Source of the DNA: Nitrososphaerota archaeon
Lineage (GTDB): Archaea > Thermoproteota > Nitrososphaeria > Nitrososphaerales > UBA183
Length of the DNA stretch: 25,526 nt
Assembly: GCA_029784825.1 (NCBI GenBank)
Contig: JAFMAU010000026.1
Coordinates: 1 to 25,526 of the forward strand
Reading direction: 5' to 3'
The notes under the pieces are model-generated. The model searched no databases. It was not told the DNA's origin and worked only from the letters and a program-made list of their open reading frames with translations. Shown piece after piece: positions 1-7,030 of the stretch. The translations under genes and the position numbers were made by a program. Position 1 is the first letter of the stretch. The number at the start of each line of letters is the position of its first letter.

Positions 1-333
1 GATGAGGTCTACTCTAGGATCCATCTCGTCGGGAGAGTAAATCAAGTGGAACTCATCGATCATCATTTGATTAATTCCATCCTCTACACTCTGCCATCCT
101 AATATCATACACTCGGCGAATCTACGTTTCCTCATAAGAAATGGGATCCAGGCCCCGTGATCCACCGGGCCTGGCACTTCGTCACTCAACAACTCCGTCG
201 TGGGGTTAAGGGTCGGTATAAGGTATGGGGCATCCCCAAGGTTAGGACCATACCTCAGAAGTGAATTACGCTCGAAGGCGCTTGGATGTGTATCTTTCTT
301 CCACAGACGTGTAGGTTCTTCGTCTTGGTTGGA
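1..333 (-). CDS. Unidentified partial ORF running off the left edge
   Basis: The minus strand is open from about 333 to the window edge and reads like real protein, including the segments LIPTLNPTTELLSDE and GAWIPFLMRKRRFAE. I do not recognise the family. There is no ATG, GTG or TTG in this frame before the middle of the segment. A GTG at 469 opens a different frame that stops at 266; moving from that frame into this one needs a single extra nucleotide. The gene may therefore start at 469 and be frameshifted, or be a decayed remnant. A GC-rich inverted repeat (CCAGGCCC...GGGCCTGG, 148-174) lies inside it and shares CCACCGGGCCTGG with the R repeats. Function unknown. Confidence 0.35.
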
Positions 334-570
334 CTAGGGGCCTTCTGGGTATCACTTGGAACCTCTTAGGAGTTGTCGGTTGTCTGACCTTGGCTGGTTC
401 TCCTATTGTCCCTTCAATGGAGATCCAGAAGAGACCGCAGTTCACGCCCGCGGCCACTTTTGTCGACACTTTCGCTTATGCACCCCCAAGACGTAATAGC
501 TAAGACTCGTTATTGAGGGTTTCATCGCGGTTCAAAGGGGCATTTAACCGAAATGAACTCGCGCGAATCC

Positions 571-590
571 GGGCCAGACGGGAATCGAAC
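571..590 (-). other. tRNA 3'-end-like fragment (possible att remnant)
   Basis: Read on the minus strand, these 20 bases have the layout of tRNA positions 53-72: G53, T-loop TTCGATT, T-stem 3' strand CCCGT, acceptor 3' strand CTGGCCC. The sequence upstream (CCAA) does not form the matching T-stem, and no intact tRNA can be drawn. A 3' tRNA fragment that breaks off inside the T-loop is what a tyrosine-integrase attachment site leaves. It touches the start of repeat R1. This is an inference from layout only; no integrase is in the window. Confidence 0.35.
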
Positions 591-736
591 TTGGATTGCT
601 GGCGAAGCAGGATACGCGACGAGAGAAATGGGGGAAAGGTATTCGTTACACTTCTGTAACGGGCCCCACCGGGCCCGGGATGAATTAGCTCAGAATGGAC
701 TCCGTCTGGCTGGAATAGCTGATTTCTGGCGATTCC
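581..736 (+). repeat. Dispersed tRNA-like repeat R1
   Basis: This is the longest copy. The part from about 661 (GGGCCCCACCGGGCCCGGG) through TTAGCTCAGAATGGACTCC and GGAATAGCTGATTTC aligns with R2, R4 and R5. The left part carries extra sequence absent from the other copies. Its ends are complementary: GGAATCG at 581-587 and CGATTCC at 730-736. It lies between the 3' end of the surface-protein gene at 755 and the unidentified gene at the left edge. Confidence 0.6.
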
Positions 737-754
737 AAGATGCGGCTCTGCGGC

Positions 755-1396
755 CTAGCCGGTATTCACATTCAGGTAGGTTCCTGTCTGGTTGGCGAAC
801 CACTGTAGTTCCAGTCGGTTGTTGACCTCTGCAACGGACGGCGAGGGAAGGGACCCCGATGCAGGGGCAGGCGGCGCCCATCTGAATATTACGCTCTGGT
901 TCCCAAAGCTCCTGCTGGAGACATTGAGGACGAGGCTGAACGCACTCTGGAGCGTTGGTGTTCCTCCATACCCAGTGCCGTTGTATTCCATGTAGAAGGT
1001 GAAGTTGCCAACGGTGAACTGCTTGGGCATGGTGCGATAGAGGAGTATGGTGCCCGCGGGGAAGCTGGCCGGAGGTGCGTGCGGACAGTATTCTGATTGT
1101 GATGCGCCTGGAGCCAATCCTCCGCACAGCTGTTGAATTATGCTCGTCTGCGCGGCAATGTCGTTGTTGTCACTGGCGAGTGAGGCATTGAGAGCTGATA
1201 TTTGATTCGACATAGAGGTGTAGTTGTAGGCAAGAGTTACGGCAAGCGCAGTTATGATGAAGAGGAGTATCACAGTGGATGCCCCAATCGCCCTTCTCGA
1301 AGCCGTGACGTTACTGACATTCATTTCCGGAACCGCAATGCCTGCGAGGGATTTACGCCTACTTACCAGAACGGCCCAGCCTATCCCAGGCCCCAT
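755..1396 (-). CDS. Membrane-anchored surface protein with pilin-like N-terminus
   Basis: The 213-residue protein has a short N-terminal stretch, then a basic segment SRRAIGAS followed by a hydrophobic helix (about residues 41-60, STVILLFIITALAVTLAY) and a Ser/Thr/Asn-rich exterior with several N-glycosylation sequons (NAS, NVS, NQS, NQT). A basic-then-hydrophobic N-terminus is seen in archaeal type IV pilin-like and other anchored proteins, so it probably sits outside the membrane. No enzymatic motif is visible. An internal ATG at 1324 (MNVSNV) gives a shorter N-terminus nearer the usual distance to the helix and could be the true start. The gene follows a 50-residue ORF by 8 nt. Near its 5' end it shares 17 of 18 bases with the other surface-protein gene (5758-7029). 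The specific function is unknown. Confidence 0.6.
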   Translation of the reverse strand: MGPGIGWAVLVSRRKSLAGIAVPEMNVSNVTASRRAIGASTVILLFIITALAVTLAYNYTSMSNQISALNASLASDNNDIAAQTSIIQQLCGGLAPGASQSEYCPHAPPASFPAGTILLYRTMPKQFTVGNFTFYMEYNGTGYGGTPTLQSAFSLVLNVSSRSFGNQSVIFRWAPPAPASGSLPSPSVAEVNNRLELQWFANQTGTYLNVNTG

Positions 1397-1404
1397 TCCA
1401 GCAA

Positions 1405-1557
1405 CTACTTGCCAAGCCCGACCAGTCCTTTCTCTGATACCAGCCTGTCCTCCACATCCTTGAGGCGATTCAAGGCGATCAGGCGGTCCTCATACTCGTC
1501 CAGATTCACAGGACACTTGACGATGACGTAGCTGTTAACAGTTTCTCGAGTAGTCAT
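1405..1557 (-). CDS. Small 50-residue hypothetical protein
   Basis: An ATG at 1557 opens a 50-codon frame ending in TAG at 1405. The product begins MTTRETVNSYVIVKCP and continues with a charged amphipathic helix (DEYEDRLIALNRLKDVEDRL). It has no TM segment, and composition is that of a small soluble coiled-coil or helical protein. It ends 8 nt before the start of the surface-protein gene on the same strand, so the two are probably co-transcribed. No family is recognised. It could be a small regulator or the antitoxin-like partner of a neighbour, but nothing in the sequence shows that. Confidence 0.45.
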   Translation of the reverse strand: MTTRETVNSYVIVKCPVNLDEYEDRLIALNRLKDVEDRLVSEKGLVGLGK

Positions 1558-1711
1558 GCGAGAGCCGGGCAGGTGTCTGAGGGCCCATACATGTGCCGGA
1601 GTCCCGGCCAGGATGCCTCCTCCTGATCTGGGCTAAAGCCTGCCTATTTCTTCAAGGAACCGACGGTGGCGCTTCAGGATGTCGTCTAGGTTCGCCGACC
1701 AAACATCCTCG

Positions 1712-2119
1712 TCAATGGTGCCGCTTCGGCCCTTTCCCGCCATTTCCCTTCAGCCAAGAGGCCACGTCCGCTTTCTTATGTGTTCCGCTGCGGATGCCTT
1801 TGACTACCTCAACATCGTATGTGTTGGCAGCCTGGAAGCCGTTCGATTCCAGGAAATTGGCTGCGGCAGCGTAGGCGGTCCTTCTGTTCCCGCTTTCGAA
1901 GGGGTGTCCCTTGACGATGCCGATCAACAGGACGGCTGCCTTCTCGTATATGTCGCCAGCCTCGGACTCGACTTCTTCCAGGACTTTCGCTATCTTCCCC
2001 CGGCCGACTTCGCCCATTAGTATTCCGTGTCGGTCGGCTTTGTGAACCCGGATCGTCTGGAGGATGCGTCGATTTGTCTCGACTATTTCATCCAGGGTCG
2101 GGTAAGAGATCTCTGACAC
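1712..2119 (-). CDS. doc: Doc/Fic-family toxin, probably frameshifted near its C-terminus
   Basis: The 135-residue product carries the Fic/Doc catalytic motif as HPFESGNRR (residues 72-80; family pattern HxFx..[GA]N.R). This family transfers phosphate or AMP to target proteins; Doc phosphorylates EF-Tu. The GTG start at 2119 has TTCTTAAGA about 28 nt upstream, fitting a leaderless transcript. The last ten residues (GGKGPKRHH) look wrong. Shifting by one nucleotide near 1735-1745 opens a frame that continues to a TAG at 1633 and encodes a plausible helical tail (DDILKRHRRFLEEIGRL). Either the gene is broken or an extra base sits in the GGGAAAGGG tract. No Phd-type antitoxin is next to it. Repeat R2 starts about 145 nt upstream. 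Confidence 0.72.
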   Translation of the reverse strand: MSEISYPTLDEIVETNRRILQTIRVHKADRHGILMGEVGRGKIAKVLEEVESEAGDIYEKAAVLLIGIVKGHPFESGNRRTAYAAAANFLESNGFQAANTYDVEVVKGIRSGTHKKADVASWLKGNGGKGPKRHH

Positions 2120-2264
2120 TTCTTGAGGTTGCGGGGCCGGGTCTTAAGAAGAATCGCCGTGATGCCGAAATAGTCATGGACAGGGATATCTCCTTCAACG
2201 ATGAACACTCTTTAGCGCGGTCGAGTCTCCTCTTGGCTGATCCGCATGAGCGCCAGGCCAGGTT

Positions 2265-2404
2265 GAGATTCGAACCCATAATGGGTCGGGGCCCCTCCGG
2301 GCCCGGGTTGTAATAGCTCAGAATGGACTCCGTTTGGATGTCAGAGTATGATTCAAGCTATTTGTAGAAAGGCGTTCTCGGGCCATTTGACACCACAAGC
2401 AAGG
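2265..2404 (+). repeat. Dispersed tRNA-like repeat R2
   Basis: It starts GAGATTCGAACCCATAATGGG, whose minus strand is the B-box-like GGGTTCGAATCTC. A GC-rich dyad (GGGGCCCC, GGGCCCGGG) follows, then TTGTAATAGCTCAGAATGG, which fits the archaeal A-box/D-arm pattern on the plus strand. The tail GTTCTCGGG...CCACAAGCAA matches the tail of R5. It separates the Doc gene from the CLC gene. Confidence 0.75.
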
Positions 2405-2497
2405 TTTAGTATGGTTTCTGCACGGTTCGAACTAGACCATCTCGGCAAGAAGAACGCGGGATTATCCATCGGCCAAGGCACGTTTAAGACACCGCTG

Positions 2498-2503
2498 GGA
2501 GGT
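2498..2503 (+). promoter_or_regulatory. Shine-Dalgarno site for the CLC gene
   Basis: GGAGGT lies 7 nt before an ATG at 2511. It is the clearest Shine-Dalgarno sequence I saw and decides the start of the CLC gene, even though that ATG frame is interrupted after 14 codons. A TTTAAG box precedes it at about 2483. Confidence 0.6.
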
Positions 2504-2510
2504 CAGCGAA

Positions 2511-4347
2511 ATGTCTCAAGAGGCGACAGAGAGGACTGTCAAACACCCAATCTAGAATCAACAGGATTATCCAAAGCAACTACCTTGCAAAATGGACGGT
2601 AATCGGCCTCTTCATTGGGGTGATCGCAGGGATTGGCGCTATCATCTTCTACGTGCTGATCCAATTCGTGACGAACTCCATGCTAGGCGGGATTACCGGA
2701 TTCTACCCGCCCAACCCGGCTGGAGAGTCAGCCTCAATTCTTGGCACAAGTCCGAATTTCTGGCTCATCCCGTTGTCGACCGCCATCGGCGGCCTGGCCA
2801 CAGGGATCATCGTCTACAGGTTCGCCCCTGAGGCAGAGGGTCACGGAACGGACGAGGCGATTGCAGCCTTCCATCGCAAGGACGGCAAGATAAGGCGGAG
2901 GATCCCCATCGTCAAGGCGATTGCATCAGCGTTCACCATTGGCTCTGGGGGAAGCGGAGGGAGAGAGGGGCCGACGGCGCAGATAGCGGCTGGATTCGGT
3001 TCGTTCGTGGGGGATACTCTGAAGCTGGCCGTGAAGGACAGGAGGATCGCTGTCGCCGTCGGGATAGGAGCCGGAATCGGTTCGATATTCAAGTCCCCGT
3101 TCGGCGGCGCAATGCTCAGCGGGGAGATACTGTACAGCGGGGGAGACTTCGAGACCGAGGCGCTGATACCGGCGTTCATCGCCTCGCCAATAGGATATGT
3201 AATCTTCGCCTCCTTCACGGGGTTCACGCCGATCTTCGGGAACTCGGTTTCGTATTCATTCACTCATCCGGCCAACCTGCTCTTCTATGCACTGTTGGGC
3301 CTTGCCTGCGGAATCGTTGGACGGGCGTACACCATGACTTTCTATTCGGTAAGGCGTCTCTTCGCAGCTCTGAAACTTCCAAGGTATGCCAAGCCTGTCA
3401 TTGGCCTGACGATATCGGGCGTAATCGGGGTATTCTTCCCTGAGGTCCTGGGTCTCGGTTACGGCTTCCTCCAATATCTGATGAACGGCCAGACCAGCCT
3501 GGTCGGGATTAACTTCGTCTCAGCACCTATCCTTGTCGTGCTCCTGCTGGTTGTCCTCTTCAAAATCATAGCCACTTCATTCACCGTTGGCTCGGGTGGG
3601 AGCGCCGGAGTGTTCGCCCCTTCATTGGTCATCGGCGGATTCGTCGGTGCGTCATTCTGGGTCGCGCTGAACACAGCGCTTCCCGGAGTGATTCCCATCC
3701 CGGCGCCGTTGGTAATAGTCGGAATGGTGGCCTTGTTCGGCGGGGTAGGTCGGGTACCCATTGCAGTGATTCTGATGGTGAGCGAGATGACCGGAACCCT
3801 CTCTCTTCTGGCCCCTTCAATGGTGGCCGTTGTAGTCTCTTACTTTGTGGTGGGGCCGAAATACACCATATATCGGAGCCAGGTTTCGAAACGATCCGAC
3901 TCTCCGGCCCACAGGGGAGAATACAACGTCCCACTGCTGACGAAGTTATTCGTCTCGGACGCGATGAACCATGCCGTGGCGACGTTCACTCCCGATGACG
4001 TGGTGTCGGCTGCCTACCAAGCCATGCTTGACAAGGGCTTCCGAGGAATCCCCATCGTTCAAGATGAAAAGACCGTCGGGATCGTGACCATGAGCGACCT
4101 TCTACGGGTTCCCCGCGAGCAGATGGCCTCGACGCCAATCAAATCGGTTATGACCACCAACCTCTTGGTTGTCTACCCCGACGAGTCGCTACTGGTTGCC
4201 CTTGACAGGATGACAAACCATGGCGTCGGCCGCCTCCCGGTCGTTTCGAGGGAGACGGGCAGGTTGTCTGGGATCATCACCCGCACTGATGTGATCAAGG
4301 CCTACAATAGGGCGGTCGAACTGCTCTCCAGGTCTGAGTCCACTTGA
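2511..4347 (+). CDS. CLC-family chloride channel/antiporter with two CBS domains; N-terminal frameshift
   Basis: An integral membrane CLC protein moving chloride (or similar anions) through the cell membrane. The selectivity motifs are visible: GREGP with the gating glutamate, and GVFAP in the second half. The first GSGIP-type motif appears as GHGTDEA, as in some CBS-bearing prokaryotic CLCs. A glutamate in SGEILYSGG lies where the proton glutamate of exchangers sits, so a Cl-/H+ antiporter is possible. Two CBS domains (LFVSDAMNHAV... and IKSVMTTNLLV...) occupy the last ~130 residues and should bind adenine nucleotides. The intact frame can begin only at GTG 2620, which is inside the first helix. 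A good Shine-Dalgarno and ATG at 2511 give MSQEATERTVK, then stop; dropping one base near 2541 joins this to TQSRINRIIQSNYLAKWTV and the rest. The gene is probably frameshifted or mis-sequenced at its 5' end. Confidence 0.9.
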
Positions 4348-4403
4348 GCCGAGCCCGTTAATCACTGTGTGCAAATTGTCGAACGGCTCACCACCGAAGC
4401 GTT

Positions 4404-4688
4404 TTACCGGTCTTTGGGAGTAGGACTAGCTAGAATTTTCCAAATGACGCGTTTCCGAGGCGCATTCACTGGTGGTCCTTGTGAACCACTCCTCAGAAGC
4501 GTGATCATGACCATAATGACAAGCCCAGCGAAGAAAACCAAGGCACCAATAACTAGAGTTAGCTGGGCACTAAACTCCCCCTGTCCATACCCCCATGCCG
4601 ATATCCCGACGCCTATGAACATAAGAACAACCCCTGCTAGCAGTAGGCGAAGACTCAAGGGTCGTACCCTCAGCGACCCAGGGTCCAA
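4404..4688 (-). CDS. Small two-TM membrane protein
   Basis: The 94-residue product has two hydrophobic helices (about residues 13-33, LLLAGVVLMFIGVGISAWGY, and 42-63, LTLVIGALVFFAGLVIMVMI) joined by a short GQGEF loop, with a basic C-terminal tail (APRKRVIWKIL). The start chosen is TTG 4688; a TTTTTAGG box lies just upstream. It is convergent with the CLC gene. No family is recognised, and function cannot be inferred beyond membrane location. Confidence 0.5.
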   Translation of the reverse strand: MDPGSLRVRPLSLRLLLAGVVLMFIGVGISAWGYGQGEFSAQLTLVIGALVFFAGLVIMVMITLLRSGSQGPPVNAPRKRVIWKILASPTPKDR

Positions 4689-4830
4689 CCAACCCTAAAA
4701 AGTCCCCCCCGGGGTAGAGGAATACTTTTGAACGACGCCCCTGATGGAGAGTTCAACCTGTGCTTCCTTGGCTGAATTGGGGTGCCACGGTCAGTGACGT
4801 CCATTAACCAACATGTGCATGGTGTCGAAC

Positions 4831-4864
4831 GGATTCGGTCCTATTATGGGTCCGGACCCCACCA
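4831..4864 (+). repeat. Partial tRNA-like repeat R3
   Basis: Positions 4843-4864 are identical over 22 bases to R4 (5586-5607), including the palindromic GGGTCCGGACCC core. Upstream, GGATTCGGTCCT lines up without gaps with AGATTCGAACCC of R4. The right half of the element (TAGCTCAG and beyond) is missing or unrecognisable. It lies about 20 nt beyond the end of the first VapC gene, so R3 and R4 bracket the VapBC pair. Confidence 0.65.
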
Positions 4865-4883
4865 CTAATGACCTGATTGCAAC

Positions 4884-5279
4884 TTACACAATTATCGCTT
4901 CGGACAGCCCCTCGAAATGCTTGTCCCCTGTAACCACCTTGGCGGAGGCAATCCTGGCTGTTGCCAAGATAATCGAGTCAGCCATCCCCCAATTCTTGAC
5001 TGTCGACTTTCGTTCGTGGTTCAACTCTCCCGCAAGCAGCGCAATCTGCCGATCGACGCTCGCAACCGAGGTCTTAGACGTCATGAAGGCGACGTCTTCC
5101 TCGAATGTTCGCCACTTTTCCCTCAGATACTTTTCCTTCAACTCCGCGAGGCTCACAACCGAGGTGGCTGCCGTTTCGCCTTCGACGAACCGGCGAGCCC
5201 TCCTTCCCGATTCAGTTCCTCGGAAATACTCGATCCAGGCATAGGAGTCTATCACGTACTCATAACTCATGAAGCTCAC
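4884..5279 (-). CDS. vapC: VapC-type PIN-domain toxin (first VapBC module)
   Basis: A 131-residue PIN-domain endoribonuclease, the toxin half of a type II toxin-antitoxin pair. The acidic Mg2+ site is present: D11 (YVIDSYAWIEYF), E46 (SLAELKEKY), D101 (GMADSIILATAR) and D119 (VVTGDKHF). PIN toxins cut tRNA or rRNA; the target cannot be read from sequence. It overlaps the antitoxin gene by 20 nt if the GTG at 5279 is used, or 11 nt with the ATG at 5270 (MSYEYVIDS), which is the more VapC-like N-terminus. It appears intact and is autoregulated from the operator ahead of VapB. Confidence 0.9.
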   Translation of the reverse strand: MSFMSYEYVIDSYAWIEYFRGTESGRRARRFVEGETAATSVVSLAELKEKYLREKWRTFEEDVAFMTSKTSVASVDRQIALLAGELNHERKSTVKNWGMADSIILATARIASAKVVTGDKHFEGLSEAIIV

Positions 5280-5460
5280 TTTCCTCCTTTGGACTGAATG
5301 GAGTCATCTTCGGATGCGCGCCGAACATGGTTTCCGGGATGTTCTCGGCCTTGTTGATGAGATGCCGTAGAGTCTCGTCCATGCTCCTTGCGTGGTACTT
5401 CTTCTTGAGCTCCTCCAAGACCTTCGCTGTGTTTCTCTTCACTTCCACCGTGGTGGACAT
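5260..5460 (-). CDS. vapB: VapB-type antitoxin (first module)
   Basis: The 66-residue protein begins MSTTVEVKRNTAKVLEELKKKYHARSM, a short beta-strand followed by helices as in ribbon-helix-helix antitoxins. The C-terminal part (MFGAHPKMTPFSPKEESELHEL) is the type of extended tail that wraps a PIN toxin. It is translated just ahead of, and overlapping, the VapC gene. The ATG at 5460 is supported by a TTAATA box about 27 nt upstream and by an operator-like dyad that reaches into the start codon, so the message is probably leaderless. It should neutralise VapC and repress its own operon. Confidence 0.8.
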   Translation of the reverse strand: MSTTVEVKRNTAKVLEELKKKYHARSMDETLRHLINKAENIPETMFGAHPKMTPFSPKEESELHEL

Positions 5461-5486
5461 AGCTATGGACTATGGGCCATAGCTAT
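5459..5486 (-). promoter_or_regulatory. VapBC operator/promoter dyad
   Basis: A perfect 10-bp inverted repeat, ATAGCTATGG (5459-5468) and CCATAGCTAT (5477-5486), with a smaller nested dyad TATGGGCCATA (5471-5481). It covers the stretch from the TTAATA promoter box to the vapB start codon. This is where an autorepressing antitoxin complex would bind. The function is inferred from position and symmetry. Confidence 0.65.
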
Positions 5487-5573
5487 TAAGGGTTGCTACC
5501 AATTTGCTCGAGCCGTGGGTGCTCCCCGAAAGTGGGATCGACAATGAACTTGAGAAAAGGGCAGACTGGATTG

Positions 5574-5672
5574 AGATTCGAACCCATTATGGGTCCGGAC
5601 CCCACCAGGCCTGTGTTGTAATAGCTCAGAATGGACTCCGATTGACTAGGATAGCTTGATTCAGGCGAATCT
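5574..5672 (+). repeat. Dispersed tRNA-like repeat R4
   Basis: A compact 99-nt copy. From left to right: AGATTCGAACCC (B-box-like on the minus strand), the palindrome GGGTCCGGACCC, TTGTAATAGCTCAGAATGG (A-box-like on the plus strand), ACTCCGATTGACTAGGATAGC and TTGATTCAGGCGAATCT. The outer ends pair (AGATTCG at 5574-5580 with CGAATCT at 5666-5672). It lies between vapB and the 3' end of the second surface-protein gene. Confidence 0.75.
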
Positions 5673-5757
5673 TCAGTGCGTCCATGTTCGGATAAGTGAA
5701 GTGGCGGGACGGCCTTGTGCTGGTCCTAATCTGAAAGAGCATCGGACTGGTTGTTTG

Positions 5758-7029
5758 CTAGGCCACGCTAAAGTAGAGCAACACTAAATTGCCCCACTCA
5801 TCTCCGGTCATTACCGTATACGTCCCTGAGCCGAACTCATGGAAAGTCATTGCCGGAAATCCGGGAGACGGGATCGCGTACCCCGTCCAGTAACCATCGA
5901 AGGTAATTGTCGTGTTCATCTGGACCTTGAAGGTCGGCGCAGATGGAGTCGAAATGAGGACGGCCAAAGCCGCGTCGCTCTGTGGCGCGAACTCATAGTA
6001 TTGTATGGTAGGTGCCACTGGGCAACCTCCTGCTACCGGTTTGGAGGGGGCGAGGTAGGTTCCAGTTGAGATGTTTCGGGCAGAATAGTATCCCTGAAAG
6101 ACTGCTACGCCGAAGGGATACTCCCAGCTTGCGCATCCAGCACTCACCGAGAGTCCTTTCACGGGCCAGCGATTTGTGGAGTTGACAGGATTCAACGCCG
6201 ACAGCGTGTTGGACAGGCTCGCGTTCACGGCTACATACTCGCCTGGCTGGAGCTCCGTCGAGTTCAGCGCGAGGCTCAAGCGTAGGCCCTGCGGGGTGAC
6301 GGCTGAAGCCGTGGCTCCAGATACTTCGAAGTACTCCAGCTCCTGCTGGCCCCAGGCGTCTTCGATCAAGACGGTGTAGATGCCCGGAGAGAATACCTGG
6401 AATGCGTAGTTCGTACGTCCGTCCGACAGTTGGCCGTCGGGGGTCCAGTAACCGCTGAGGACATCGGTGTAGTTGACCGGATGTGTGAAATTCCCGATGA
6501 TAGAGGAGTCGTGAACGAGATTGCTGTCGGGGAGGAAGGTCAGGGTGCTATTGTAGGAGCGAAAACATGGAGGTATAATCGATACGTTATGAAGCAATAG
6601 AGCCGTTCCACTTGAAAGAGTCGAGTAGGTGTAATCGCCCATGTAGACTTTGTATGATGTCGGGAGCGTTCCGCAGGGAGCGCCGACGAGTAGGATCCTG
6701 AACTGAACCGGCAACGGGTTGAACACCTCGGCTCCGATTGTTATGCTCTGACCCTCGGCGATTGCGTGAGGAGAGACTATGGGGATCAGCTCGAGGTTCG
6801 GATTCGCGACCAAGGTGGTAGTGTGAGTCGAGACATAGCTCGGAGCGTGCTCTGCTGCGTTACCAACCAGATACCCCACTCCTGCGCCGACGAGAATGCC
6901 AACCACGGCCACCACAGCGACGACCTCCCCGCGCATTGAAACCGCAGAGTTGACGGCGTTTCGGCTCATAAGACTAGTTACCAGAACGGCACAGCTGCCT
7001 TGATAGGGCGGGCGGGCTACTCCAATCAC
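5758..7029 (-). CDS. Anchored extracellular protein with two GYWT...Y(T/E)V-type repeats
   Basis: The 423-residue protein has one N-terminal TM helix (about residues 35-57, VVAVVAVVGILVGAGVGYLVG) and a long exterior rich in Asn sequons and Ser/Thr. Two related segments are visible: GYWTPDGQL...SPGIYTVLIEDAWGQQ (middle) and GYWTGYAI...GSGTYTVMTGDEWGN at the C-terminus. Both end in a beta-strand (YFEV, YFSV), which points to duplicated beta-sandwich domains. I recall similar G-T-Y-T-V...D-E-W-G segments from thaumarchaeal surface proteins, without having checked. GTG 7029 starts 1 nt after the DUF2283 stop; ATG 6969 (MSRNAV) is an alternative with a more typical signal-anchor distance. It is the last gene of a probable vapB-vapC-DUF2283-surface protein operon. 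Confidence 0.75.
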   Translation of the reverse strand: MIGVARPPYQGSCAVLVTSLMSRNAVNSAVSMRGEVVAVVAVVGILVGAGVGYLVGNAAEHAPSYVSTHTTTLVANPNLELIPIVSPHAIAEGQSITIGAEVFNPLPVQFRILLVGAPCGTLPTSYKVYMGDYTYSTLSSGTALLLHNVSIIPPCFRSYNSTLTFLPDSNLVHDSSIIGNFTHPVNYTDVLSGYWTPDGQLSDGRTNYAFQVFSPGIYTVLIEDAWGQQELEYFEVSGATASAVTPQGLRLSLALNSTELQPGEYVAVNASLSNTLSALNPVNSTNRWPVKGLSVSAGCASWEYPFGVAVFQGYYSARNISTGTYLAPSKPVAGGCPVAPTIQYYEFAPQSDAALAVLISTPSAPTFKVQMNTTITFDGYWTGYAIPSPGFPAMTFHEFGSGTYTVMTGDEWGNLVLLYFSVA

Positions 7030-7030
7030 T

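Larger units (their letters stand above)
2120..2510. other. Intergenic stretch containing R2, no gene seen
   Basis: Apart from the R2 repeat and the ribosome-binding site of the CLC gene, I see no convincing coding sequence here. Short open frames on both strands have no family character. The part between Doc and R2 (2120-2260) holds the probable Doc promoter (TTCTTAAGA on the minus strand). Confidence 0.5.

Noticed and set aside
553..825. Open frame across R1
   Set aside because: It lies in the repeat and overlaps the 3' end of the surface gene; the product has no protein-like features.
2265..2330. Complete tRNA gene in the R repeats
   Set aside because: The T-arm-like and D-arm-like parts are on opposite strands, and no acceptor or anticodon stem with normal geometry forms.
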